Source: Deinandra increscens subsp. villosa
Taxonomy: Eukaryota > Streptophyta > Magnoliopsida > Asterales > Asteraceae
Assembly: GCA_039602395.1 (NCBI GenBank)
Contig: JBCNJP010000008.1
Span: forward strand, 17,428,354-17,492,353
Direction of reading: 5' to 3'
Length of the DNA: 64,000 nucleotides
The number at the start of each line of letters is the position of its first letter. Positions within the stretch are counted from its first letter, which is position 1. The notes beneath the pieces are model-generated. The model did not search any database. It saw nothing but the letters and a program-made list of their open reading frames with translations, and was not told where the DNA came from. Below, in pieces: positions 42,362 through 53,528 of the stretch. A program made the position numbers and the translations under genes.

Positions 42362-45300
42362 TCAGTTAGATTTTGGTACCCAGGCCTTAACTGGTCTGGG
42401 TGAGACTGGTCTGTCCTTGCATGGACTGTGAATGTCTGTAATGTTGACATCACGGTGGTGATTTTCTTTGCCAAGCCATTTTTGATTAATTTTGTTCAAT
42501 TTAGACCCTTTGACCTCTTCAAAAGATATTGAGTGTTTTTTGTACACTCCTGTTGGCTTGAAAGACAAATTAACCACTTTCGGGACATTCCACCTATCAT
42601 CATTTTTCTTATTGATTGATTCCGGTTTTGAGAAAAATGGTGTTTCAGAAAACCTTTTGAAAACAGGTTGAGGTGGAACAGGTGATTTTGGAAAATTATC
42701 CTGCTTAGGGCGAGAGACATTTTTTGAAGGTTTAGAAGCCCTGGCAGGTTTAGTGAACATCTTTGAAGATTTCATAGCATTTTTATTCACCTTATTCTTC
42801 ATAATTGGTGGTTTCTGATTAGGTGATTTGGGCTGTGGTCTCCATTTATGGACATGTGGTGAACCTTGCTGCACCTTTTGGTTTGAAGGTGCAGACTTTG
42901 CTTTTGGCCTAGGATGTATCTCTGCCTGTGATGGTGGGAATGTGAACTTCTGCACCTTAGGATTCGAAGGTCCAACTTTGGGCTTTGGGCCAACATGTGT
43001 TTGGCCCAAAGGGACAGTCTTTTGTTGGACTATCTTAGGATAGTAGGGCTTATAAGGACGGTGCAGACAGTTTCTTGCCATGTGTCCTGGTTGGCCACAC
43101 ACATGGCAAGACTGTTTCTTTGGATACACGGGAGCCTGTGGTTGGTTCCGCCCAGTGGATATCCAAGTTGGCTTTGAAGCGTTTTTATGGATCCAAAGGG
43201 TTTTACCATGGGGCTTTGTGGTCAATATATACTCCCATTGTATCGGTTTGAATTGGTCATATGCAGAGTCGATCTTTGGGTACGGGACAAATTCCTGTGG
43301 TTTTGTGTCCCGTACTTTCTGCACATTTGGAGTGGGACATTTCACACTCCCCTCAGATTTTTCCACATTACCTGTGGATTTGGGAACATCATTCTGTGGT
43401 TCCTTACCCCTTCTTAAGATTCTAACAGTTCTTAGGGGTTTCACAGGTTTCAAATCACATTTACCAAGATTGAACACACCACATTCAGAAAGTTTAGCAC
43501 AAACATTAGACTCAGAAGACTCAGAGGTTTTTGACTCAGACATGACAAAAGTTTCAGGTTTCTCAAAATCAGAATTTTTAACAGAAAATTCAACTTCAGA
43601 CTTCAAGTGACTCTTAGTGGACTCCTTGCAATTTACTACCCCTGCTTCATGTTTACCTTTATCTGCATAAGAAGTAGAAGTGTTAGTAAGGTTGGAAACA
43701 GGAGCAGAAATTTTAATGGGACAAGCTGCCAATTTCTTTTCAATTTCAGCTTTAGCATCCAAGTTGGTCTTAGAACATTCATAGTCTGAGATCATTTCAT
43801 GCATCAGGGGCATCGGTACTGTGTGACTGGACTTTTCATCTTTTTCTTCAGTACCGAGACCCAAACCAGAGTTGGCTTTTAGATGACGCATTCGAGCGTC
43901 TGTGTTGTAAAAAAGTGAACTAGCTTTCATCATTTCTGACACAATCTTATCGTTTCTCACTTAAGTTTTTACTCCTACTTTTATATTCTCTCAATTCTTT
44001 ATCAGAATATTCACGATTTAATGTTTCATTGAAAAACTTATTTTGCCATTCTTGAGATTCATTCAGTATGGATTGACATTTAGGATTAAGACATACCTCA
44101 GAGCTGCTGGCGGAGGATCCTGAAGTTATGTTTGCCATGAATGCGTGATGGAATTCCTCAGATGCTTCTTTCTGTGCTTCCTTTTCAGCTAGCAAGGCCA
44201 CATGGTTAAGTGATAGACTGAGGTCTTCCACCTGGGATGTCCAGTCATATCCCGGCGTGTGTTGAACTACCAGTGCCTTGTCATTCTTTCCTGCCTCTTT
44301 CTTCATGCTCTCTCCACGGTTATCAGCCTTCCCTTCTCTATCAACTCTTGGTTTGGTGCATTCTCTGGCATAGTGCCCATACTCATTGCAATTGAAGCAC
44401 CTTAGATTTGCCTTATTAAAACTCAGCTTTATTCCTTTTCCACCATTCCAATCCTTCTGCCCCGTCTTTGCCATGAACTGCCTTGCACGCAGGGCAGACA
44501 TTCCCATCTGATAAGATATATCCATGTGCTCTAGATCATCAGGGTTCACTTGATTCACATCATCAGGTGACAAATCCGTGGGAAGAAGTGAACCTGCTAC
44601 GAGTGCCTGATAGCAACTCATATTTCCCACCCCAAGGGCAAAACCGGGGTCTTTAGTCAATGCATTTACATCCAGAGAGACAACGCTTGATGTTCCAGAT
44701 GAGCTTGACCCAGTGGCTTGGGCAATGAATACCATTGGAGTGGAACGTGGGTTGACTGGAGCGACAACTGGCTGAGAAATGAAAGCTTGATTCAATTGAT
44801 TCATTAATGCCCCATAGCCAATTTTTCTCGCCCTCTTCTGTTTCTTCTCCTCATAAGCTCTAATGGTGGACATGAGCTCATTAAGAGACGAGGTGGACAT
44901 TTCCACGGTCTTTTCAATTAGTTCAATGGTGCTGTCCCAATTTGGTGGAAGAGAGTTAATCAGCTTTCTGTTGACCTCCACTTGAGTATACATCACGCCA
45001 GGCATCCTTCATCCCAGTGACTATCTTGATGAACCGTTGAAGCAGAGTCTCAATGTTTTCACCGGAGATATAGTTAAACTCATTGAACATTTCCCTCAGA
45101 TTCTCTTTGCGGGATTCTTTCATATCATCATTTCCCTCGTAAGCTGCTATAAGGGCATCCCACAGAGTCTTAGCTGAGGTGTATTCTTTGAATGCTTCAG
45201 CAACTTCAGGGGATAAGAGCATAGTCAGGGCCGCCAGAGCCTTTCTATCTCGTTCTACCCTATCCCAATCATCATCAACCCATTCAGATTTGGCTTTAGG

Positions 45301-45522
45301 AACAGGTGGTTGACCCTGTTCCCCTGGAGTAGATGGGACAAAGTCTCCCACTTCGATCGATCGCATGATCTTAGCATCATGGTAATTGACATAGTTGACA
45401 AACCTATACTTCCAGCTCATGAAATCCTTGCCAGACATCAGACGTGGTGGTCTGGCAGATGTTCCGATTTTAGAGTCCATTTCCAGAGTGGCACTCGACA
45501 GACTTGACATGTCAAAAGCCAT
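42362..45522 (-). pseudogene. gag: Element B gag, broken by frameshifts
   Basis: Three overlapping minus-strand frames (45522-44956, 45005-43947, 43960-42362) together give a gag like that of element A: UBN2 capsid (PPRLMSGKDFMSWKYRF), a first knuckle CFNCNEYGHYAREC near 44400 and a second, CHVCGQPGHMARNC, near 43100. The last frame ends WVPKSN then TGA. As in A, the stop is followed within about 20 bases by a pyrimidine-rich stretch and GCAG, directly before the protease region. Confidence 0.85.
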
Positions 45523-45544
45523 ATCTTCAGAGGGTAAACAGAAT

Positions 45545-46018
45545 CGAAAAAAAAGGTTTAAAGTCGAGAAGGCTTGATCGAAAAGTGGTTTACTGTCGGG
45601 AAGAGCTGATCGAAAAGTACTTTTCGATCGGAAAAGTTGAGGGTCGAAAAGTCTGGGACGATCGAAAAGTATGAGATGGATCGAAAAGTCTCAAAGGGGA
45701 CTTTTCGATCAAAAAGCACAGCGGATCGAAAAGTCACAGGGGACTTTTCGATCAAAGAGACTGATCGAGAAGTCTCAGGGGGACTTCTCGACTGAGATGG
45801 GCGGATCGAAAAGTCTCTAAGGGGACTTTTCGATTGAGGACACTGATCGAGAAGTCTCAAGGGGACTTCTCGATTGAGAGCTTCTGGTCGAAAAGTCACA
45901 GAAGGGGACTTTTCGACTGGTAGAGCCTGATCGAAAAGCCACAAACAGGGGCTTTCTCGATCCAAAGAAGCAACCGAACAGGATTTTTCGACCAGAAACC
46001 TGATCGAAAAGTATAAAC
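45545..46018 (-). repeat. GATCGAAAAG hairpin array in element B leader
   Basis: About 22 motif copies, many as facing pairs around a short A/G-rich loop. Perfect stems: 45679-45690 with 45699-45710; 45724-45735 with 45742-45753; 45765-45774 with 45782-45791; 45805-45815 with 45824-45834; 45846-45856 with 45864-45874; 45887-45897 with 45907-45917. A 22-base palindrome lies at 45608-45629. Stems change in step: GAAAAGTC pairs with GACTTTTC, GAGAAGTC with GACTTCTC. Confidence 0.92.
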
Positions 46019-46194
46019 AGGGTGGAAAAGCTTCTCAAACACGCTCACAACTCCACGAAACTTCAGTCTTGTCTTGTAACCTGCACAAAAACACCTCCGA
46101 ATGCGCTAAAAGCTGAAAATCACCAAAAACTCAAAAGGTTAGTACTCAAAAACTTGAATCTGATATCGCGAGAGCCTCGAAACTTGCGTTTCTT

Positions 46195-46207
46195 GGCTCT
46201 GATACCA
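46195..46207 (-). promoter_or_regulatory. Primer-binding site (tRNA-iMet) of element B
   Basis: The minus strand reads TGGTATCAGAGCC two bases inside the LTR. Confidence 0.9.
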
Positions 46208-46209
46208 AC

Positions 46210-48250
46210 TGTAAGGATCGATTTAAACCCTCACGCGATATCTAGACTAGAAAGACCGTGCGGAATCCGGTTTAGCTAGGTGATTCAAGTATAAGCAATA
46301 TAAGCAATAATCGAAAAGTGCAATAAACAAGTAAACACAAACCGATTAGAAGAAAAACACTTGTATTATGCGACTGCTTGATTACACCTTAATCGAAATT
46401 CTAAGAGGAATTTCGATATCACCACCAAACAAAAAACCAAAAGACTAGCAACCCTAAAACTACAAAAGATGAGACTACATGTAGATGAGATTGACTTGGT
46501 AAACAAGTCAACCTCCTTAGGGATTTTCGAAATCCCCAAGCCCATCTAAACAATTCGGACCCAAACCCTACAAAAGTTAGCCCAATTACATCTATATACT
46601 AGCCCACAAGTAGTAAATGCACCCAAAATCATCTAATGCAATAGCCTCATTTTCTAGGTCTTTACAATCATGATAAACTAGACCACCCAATAGAATGTAT
46701 AAATGCAAGTTTGGTTACTCACCTTTGCCACATGTGAATCTCAAGGCCTTGATTCTGTACAACCCTAACCTTTGACTTCCCGAGCCTGCTCTTCGTTAGA
46801 TCATCATGTAGGTGAAACACTCAAGCAAAGAGCTATCCTGCACTTCCACAAACCTTTCTCGACCTGAATTCAACTTGTACCTCTGAAAGTTAGCATATAA
46901 CCTTCATCGCACATAATTCAGGGTCATTATTTATCCAACCTCTTACAATCGTGGTTTCCATCAACCATGATCATTCGATAAGAATTATACATACACACAC
47001 CTTATCATTTCATATAACCCACTTGGTAACTACTATACTAATGAATATGCAAACCTACATAAATCATACCCATTTAATTCATCATGCAATCATATTAATT
47101 TAGCAACTCCTAAAGTCACATAAGGAACTCCACTTTTAGCACGTCCTTTATAACCACACAAATATATGGTTATAAAAAGAACACAATTAATACTAACCCA
47201 TGTAATCGAATCTACATGATAAATTTAGTGATTTAAAGCCCAACTAGATACATGTTCATAGCCACATAGTTTATTAATAACATACCCCACTTTGAACATA
47301 ATGTCTATTATTTCTCTACATACGAGATAAATGCCTCATAGTGCATCACATATACCACATATATAATGTTATGGATTCCATTAACTTGCTTTCTTTATCC
47401 TCCTCCAACGTGAATTCTACTCAAGACTAATAATCCAAGTGATTAACAACCAAATATCATACCATTGGTGTTACACCTTCCATTTTGTATCAACTACTTT
47501 AGAGATCAAATGCAACTTAAATTGTAGGCATTTTATAATTCATACAACACCAAAATCACAGGTTTACTTCATAAATCACATGAACCCCATCTGTAGACAT
47601 GACATACAAGTTACCTATTGAATCCAAGTAACATTCAATCGACATCACCAATACTTTATAGGTTTTAATACCCTAATTTCGGGTAACAAAACTCCCAAAT
47701 CGCAAGTCATAATATCAAAACCCTAACCATGGTTTTTATCACATAAATATGAATCTTACTTACCAAGAATGCTTCAAAATCGGATGGAAATGGTGGTACT
47801 AGGCCAAATCCACCCTAACCTCGCGACTACAAGGCTCGATTTAACCCCCCCCCCCTTCGATTTCCCATCTGCGAAAGTGAACAGGGGTCGAACCCCCCTC
47901 CCACAGCCTGTTCGTCGATATCTTTTCTGCCCCCCTCTCTTTCTTTTTTTTATTTTTTTTATCAAATACACCCCTCTTCTAATTATTAAATGGAGGTTTT
48001 CAAGATTAGTCCTCCATTTATTTATTTGGTGCATTATAAATCCAAACTTATTAGCTTTCGGTCTAGGTCATTATTTGTCCTTCAATTTCTTGAGTCTCGT
48101 AAGCTCAAAAAAATTCCACAACCTTTATAAATTCTTAAATAATTTTAATCTAGTATTTCTTTAAATACTATTTTGGCATATTCAATCATTTCGAGATGAA
48201 AAATATAATTAAATTCTATTTTAAATCACTTTACATCTCGGGGTGTTACA
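46210..48250 (-). repeat. 5' LTR of element B (about 2.0 kb)
   Basis: On the minus strand it runs from TGTAACACCCC to GATCCTTACA with matching TGTAA/TTACA ends, then PBS. It has an 11-base C run at 47845-47855 and one copy of the element's motif (ATCGAAAAGTG, 46309). The partner LTR is hidden in or beyond the gap. Confidence 0.7.
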
Positions 48251-50869
48251 ACATCTAGCTTATTATATCACCTAAAGCTTTACCCTTAAATCTGACATGC
48301 CTACGTTGTTTGATAGGTTTCGGTGGAGGAACGTAGTTAGCATGAAAGATCTTCATGTACTTATCATAGACCTTTCATTGCTTCTGTTCTTATGGCCTCT
48401 TTGACTATTGGGTCTTCAGGTTTTTCAGCTTCTTTTCTTTTCAGCTTTACCTGAGCCTCCTCACCTTTATCTCTTGGAAATACCTCAAATTCGTCATCAG
48501 CTTGATAGTTGGTATTGTTGGAATTTGAGTACAAATCAAGATACTCTTCTTCAGTTATATCCTCAACCTCAACCTCCTCATCCAAGATATCATCCACACT
48601 TTCAGTCTCTGATGACTCATATATTTTGGGTTCAGCTTCGGTAGCTTTCTTCATCTCATCGTCATTTAAATCAAAGATCGCTTGAATTTGTTCTTCGTTG
48701 AGTTCACAGACAAACTCACCATCTTCTAATATTGTGCCGATCTTGTTTATGCTTTTCTTGAATTCGACTCCTCTTGCGATGTAGAAGTACCTGCACTCGA
48801 ACCAGAAGCTCTAGTTTGGCATGGACCTCCACCAGTGTTACCTTCCGGGTCGTCATTCTCAGGTTCATCATTCAGATATTGCAGCCCATCATCTTTACAT
48901 CCTGATCCTGAACCAATCTCCCCGTGAACAGTAAATTTCTCAAGTAAAAATTTAAGCTGCTCATTCATCTTTGTAATTCGGGCATCTTGATTCAAACTGG
49001 CAGTTTACATCTTGTAATCTCTTAAGCTTTGGCCGCTTCCCCACTTTGCAATTGAAGATAATCTCTATGTAATTCAACGATATGTTTTAATTGAGATTCA
49101 TCTCTCGCTTTTGACTCTTTAATCAATTGGGATTTCTCCTCATCCTTTCTCTTCAATACCTAAATCACTTGTGACTTTTCAGCATCTTTATCCTTCAGCT
49201 CATCAATTTTGGTTTGACAATCCAAAAGTGTAGTTTTGAGTAACTCCATTTGAGAAAAGGATATCGATCCTTGAGTGACATTGTAATTAACATTTGGTGT
49301 GGAAGGGTTTGATGTTGTTGTGTAGCAGTTGAATTTGTTGGAGTAGAAGTTGTTCCCATTGGCTGATTCATAAATTGAGCACCAACACTTGCTGAAGGTG
49401 TTGTGCTGGCTGTTGTAAACTTTGTCATACCTAAGAAGTCTTTCAAAATACCAGAATGATTCAACTCAGTGAAAATTGCAGCTTGTGCAGCAGTAGAAGA
49501 CACAGTAGCTGCTGGAGTTGAAGTAGTCACTGGCATAGACATATCCAGACCACTAGATGAAGATCCACCGGCACGATGTTTCAGTATAAATTATGAATTT
49601 TTAATCACCTTCTTACCTCGTCCACCAGCGGCAATAGACTTCTTCCTTTTGGATGGTGTCAATGAATACGAGGAAGTAGTTGGTTTCTTACCCTTGCTTT
49701 GACCGACATCATCATTAGGGTTGTAATCTTAATCGGATTCTGATGGGGCTTTGTCTTCGTAAACACTATCTATGTACCAGTCATTGCTTTTGTTGAGTCT
49801 GGTTCGGTAAGCAAAATGTTCTTTGCTACCCTTTCTCAGTCGACTTTCTATGATCGAGCACTAATGTATGCAAATGGATTGTTCATATCAGAACCATCTT
49901 CAGATTTTACTACCATATCACTCAGCTCATCATCATCATCATCATCAGTGTCTTCTTCATATCAGGGTATTCACTACAGGTGTCTTAGTCACATCGACAG
50001 TCGCTTGGACTTCAGGTGCTGAGACAACAGGTTCTGTGACAACAGGTTCTGAAACAACCGGTTCATATACTACCGGTTCTTAAATAATAGGAGGTGTTTG
50101 TGTTTGTCGTCTCATTCATTTTACTTTTGCTTTTTGCAGTTGTTGGTTTCTGTCTTCAAACCAAGAATAATCAAGTTCCTCTGAATCACTGCCTTCCTTC
50201 ATGGCGAGGTGCACCATTGGCCGGTGCAACATAATTTGCATTTGTCAGATGACCAATCAATCTTTTCATCTTTGGGTACTCGTCAGGCTTCTTCTTCTGA
50301 TATGTAGTTAGTGTACCAACACTCGTCTCACTCATATGCTTTAGATTCATCTTCTGAGCTTCATTCTTCACCAAAGTTGGATATAGATCATTCAAGATCA
50401 TCAGAGTGAACCTTGGGTACAACAATGCTCTCTTGTGCCTTTGAGTCAGGTTATTTCTCATCTAATTATAAAATCAACCCGGCACAAACGAAAACATCTT
50501 CGGACCAATTTCATCATGACCAGCAATTCTATTCCCCAAACAATGTAGATTTACGTGTATCAGAAACTTGTAGGTAACACTGAATTCTGATTTGTAAATC
50601 CAATCTCTACTCGGATCTTCAGTATACCACAACCTCTTCAGTAATGCTACATTGTCTGCTTGGTCAAACTCTAATGTGCGATCAGTGGTCCAGAACTCAG
50701 TAAGAATGTTACCATACGTATCACAGTCATGTGTAATCGCGTAGTGAATTTATGATCGTCGTAGGAAGTCAAAGATACCGGAACCACCGAACTTGGTAAA
50801 CTTTGTGCGGCTAACACTTACATGTGCACAAATGTTGTGTTTATCGCCAACCTTCAAATCATTTTCCAT
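48251..50869 (-). pseudogene. Element C extra ORF, decayed
   Basis: Minus strand from an ATG at 50869. Near 50757-50670 it reads IHYAITHDCDTYG...EFWTTDRTLE, matching the N-terminal block of the A and B extra ORFs. Further pieces: a region with YPRFTLMILNDLYPTLV (about 50430), Thr/Ser-rich stretches (about 49540-49280), a coiled-coil-like MNEQLKFLLEKF (about 48970), an acidic block (about 48650-48500) and ANYVPPPKPI near 48320. Several stops and shifts interrupt it. It is cut at 48251 by the element B LTR. Confidence 0.6.
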
Positions 50870-50983
50870 TTATGAAAACACATAAAACAAAAAGCTCATT
50901 AAATTCAATGTGATTATAAAAAACGTTCACTATATCTGTCAATTATTAATCATTTGCATAAACTTTTAACTTTTTGTTCAAAG

Positions 50984-51710
50984 TTAAAAAGCTGAACTGG
51001 ATGTGTCCAACCGAACTGACAATGGTTATCTGAACTGGATACAATCAACAACTGACGTTGACTTCGATCAACGTCCGAACTGACTTTGTCAACCTGTCCG
51101 AACTGGGATCCGAACTCCCAGTTCGGCTGATGAACATCCAGTTTGGCTCTGCATGAAACCGAAAGGTTGAATAGACCTAAAATTTAATCCAGACAGTTTA
51201 AGACCAAATCCTCTTACACCTAGATGGGTTTTATCAAGACGAACACACAGATACAATTTTTATCAACTGATATCAACTCTAAGTGTGCTAATATTTTAGA
51301 TCTAGAAACCTGCAACAACCGATAATGTATTTTGACCAAAATTGACATATTTATGAGACAAAAATGACAACAAACGACACCCATGCATTTGGAATTTCAG
51401 TATCTACCTTAATCTGGTCACAAAACTTGCTAAAACAGTTAATCGAAATTTTGATTTGAGGGCTATAGTTCGGCTAGGGTTCGACAGTTTACGAATAGTG
51501 ATAATGCTTCCGAACTAGTGATTCGGCCTTTTATAGGCAGGCCAATTCGAATCAAACGAACCCTTCCGAATGCATCCGAACTCAGACTTCAGATCAAGGT
51601 GAAAGAGCCAAAATCTTCTGAAATGGAGCTTCGGATCAACCGAACTCCCAGTTCGTCTATCCGAACTTGCAGTTTGGCTTCTTAAAAAATTTTCAATTCA
51701 AACCCTGATT
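50984..51710 (-). repeat. CCGAACT motif arrays in element C spacer
   Basis: Two clusters, about 50984-51171 and 51470-51710, of CCGAACT/AGTTCGG and close variants, about 20 in all. A perfect hairpin has 11-base arms at 51098-51108 and 51116-51126 with a 7-base loop. The layout (cluster, TATA module, cluster, extra ORF) mirrors element A. Confidence 0.85.
51472..51535 (-). promoter_or_regulatory. Candidate internal promoter before element C extra ORF
   Basis: On the minus strand CCTATAAAAGG (TATA at 51535-51529) is followed about 45 bases later by TCGAACCCTAGCC (51484-51472). Same order and similar spacing as in element A's spacer and LTR. Confidence 0.5.
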
Positions 51711-52184
51711 TTTTATAGACTTTTCAAATTGAACATAAAGATTTAAAATTTTATTAGTGTGACAAAAACCTTTGATCAATCCATGATGAGCTTCATGATT
51801 CCAAGAGTGCTTGGTTGATTCCGGCATAATGTTGATATTTTTCATTATCGATTTTTATAACATTTTCAAACACACCGAAAATCTTTTTGAATTATCACAA
51901 GATTATGCTAAAACACACCTAAAATCTTCTTGGATTTTTCAATACAACAAACAAATAACCAAACAGAATTGAAATGCGAATAACTTCAAATTCTTCAATA
52001 TCAGATTAAATCAGCATGCAAGCCAAGCCGGCAGATCAATTTTTATAACTTTTTGATATGTTTTAAGTATGATTAAATAAGCACAGATAATGTGAAAGTC
52101 CACACAATCAGGAATACTTGCAATATGACTTATTCTATTTTTGTACTTTAATATAGAATTTGATTATCAACATCGATTTATCGT

Positions 52185-52460
52185 TCATGGTGTTTCATGC
52201 AAAAAAAAAAGAAGAAACCTAAACAACAACAATCAGGTCGGCCTTGTGAGCACACAGAGAAAGTCCGATTGTTTAGGAAAACAAAAAAATAGAAAATAAC
52301 GCAAAAATTATATAATCCAACAACAATCAGGTCAGTACTTCCGTACACGTAGAGAAGTCCGATGGATTATACGAAACACCAAGAAAATAAAGCAGAAGGT
52401 CAAACAAACAATAATTAGGTCGATCTTTCGATACACAAAGAAAGTCTGATCGTTTGACAA
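52185..52460 (-). repeat. Three hairpin units in element C spacer
   Basis: On the minus strand, units near 52455-52405, 52365-52320 and 52265-52225 read ATCGGACTTTCTCTGTGTGC-type left arm and loop and GCCGACCTGATTG-type right arm, then GCATGAAACACCATGAACG near 52203. These are homologues of 30907-31177 in element A. Confidence 0.75.
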
Positions 52461-52730
52461 AATAAAGAAAAACAAACAAGTGTAAATGTTTACAAAATGA
52501 AAACATGTATCCACCAGAACATCTCTTATTCTGTTTTTTTTTTTGTTGTTTTCATTTTATTGTCAAAATTACACATTACCCTTCATGATGTAACATCACT
52601 ATTATCAAGCAGGTATTTAGATTTATATCATACAAGCATATATCATATTTGCCTTAACATATTCATAAAACCAAACAAGTACCTACAACCTTTATTCCTA
52701 CTTTATTCATGGTCGATAACGTATGCTAAT
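52461..52730 (-). other. Remnant of element C spacer, ends at element D LTR
   Basis: The minus strand near 52720-52690 resembles element A at 30676-30730. No ORF. Pol of C is absent, so D probably inserted here and separated C's left part from its right part. Confidence 0.5.
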
Positions 52731-53068
52731 TGTAGAACACTAATACGATCTTGCTAGTGCATGATTACAGTCGGAATTGAGCACAACGAGGTAAATAAAC
52801 TTCTTTGTATTGATCACAGCTCGTAACAGAGAGAACAGAGAGTTTACAGGTTTACACCAGTGAAAACACACAGTTAAGAACGCTCAAACCTTACAACTAG
52901 TTCTCTCAACAAGCTAAAACCTTTAAATAGGCAACTGGCCAGCGTATCAGGTGGTCCGGCGTACCACCGGGTCCGCCACTGGTCCGCTAGAACCAAAAAA
53001 CCTAGCATTACAAAATACATACACAAAAGAACAAGACCTAGCACTAGACAACTATATATGCTTCTACA
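52731..53068 (-). repeat. 3' LTR of element D (338 bp)
   Basis: Bounded by TGTAGAA and TTCTACA, a perfect 7-base inverted end. It is followed on the plus side by AACTCCCCCTT, which is a polypurine tract on the minus strand. On the minus strand a GCGGACC motif cluster (about 52990-52930) precedes CTATTTAAAGG, a TATA-like box. Confidence 0.75.
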
Positions 53069-53070
53069 AA

Positions 53071-53079
53071 CTCCCCCTT
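53071..53079 (-). promoter_or_regulatory. Polypurine tract of element D
   Basis: The minus strand reads AAGGGGGAG, separated by two T from the LTR start. Confidence 0.75.
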
Positions 53080-53087
53080 GTCTCGTG

Positions 53088-53528
53088 CTAGTCTTCAGAA
53101 GTCCTTGACTCTGTCTTCTTCCAATCCCTTCTTCTGTTATTTCCCGCATGTATTCCACCATCAAAGCAAACATTTATAACCTTCTGAAATTGCATAGCTT
53201 GATCAAAACACTCAGGCTTGTAAAGAATCTTGTTAGAATGCAGCTTTTCAATATCATTCTTCGACAGATTTATCAATGACATTGGGTCGTAGATTCTCAC
53301 AACCTTGTTATCTTCTTTAACCACTATTACTGCTTCTCCAGAAACTTCATCATAGTACCACCATCTCAAAGTTTTGATGAAATCCTGTTCAAGCCGTTTC
53401 AAAGGTATCTTCTTAATCTGAACTGGCTTTTTATACTTCAAAATCACCACTGGTCTGCCTGTGATTGGATGAATATCCGTTGGATGATCAGAGTGTTGGA
53501 CTCGGTCTGCCCAAGACACATACTAGAT
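53088..53528 (-). pseudogene. Element D extra ORF, C-terminal fragment
   Basis: About 145 codons open on the minus strand. LRWWYYDEVSGEAVIVV and IYDPMSLINLSKNDIEKLHSN align with WFYDNQTGEAVIRI and LFDPMEVFSFSNDDLKTL of the element A extra ORF. It stops just before the polypurine tract. The upstream part is cut off at 53529 by the LTR of element E. Confidence 0.65.

Larger units (their letters stand above)
21948..48250 (-). mobile_element. Element B: decayed SIRE-like Copia, split by element A
   Basis: Minus-strand order: LTR (48250-46210), PBS, motif-rich leader, gag, pol, spacer with the same motif, extra ORF. The extra ORF is cut by element A at 35710/23108 and continues to the gap. The gag and pol frames carry several shifts and stops. 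B itself begins within coding sequence of element C, so it is the middle layer of a nested stack. Confidence 0.75.

Noticed and set aside
52501..52757. 86-codon hydrophobic ORF near the element C/D junction
   Set aside because: AT-rich random open frame; the stretch aligns on the other strand with non-coding spacer of element A.
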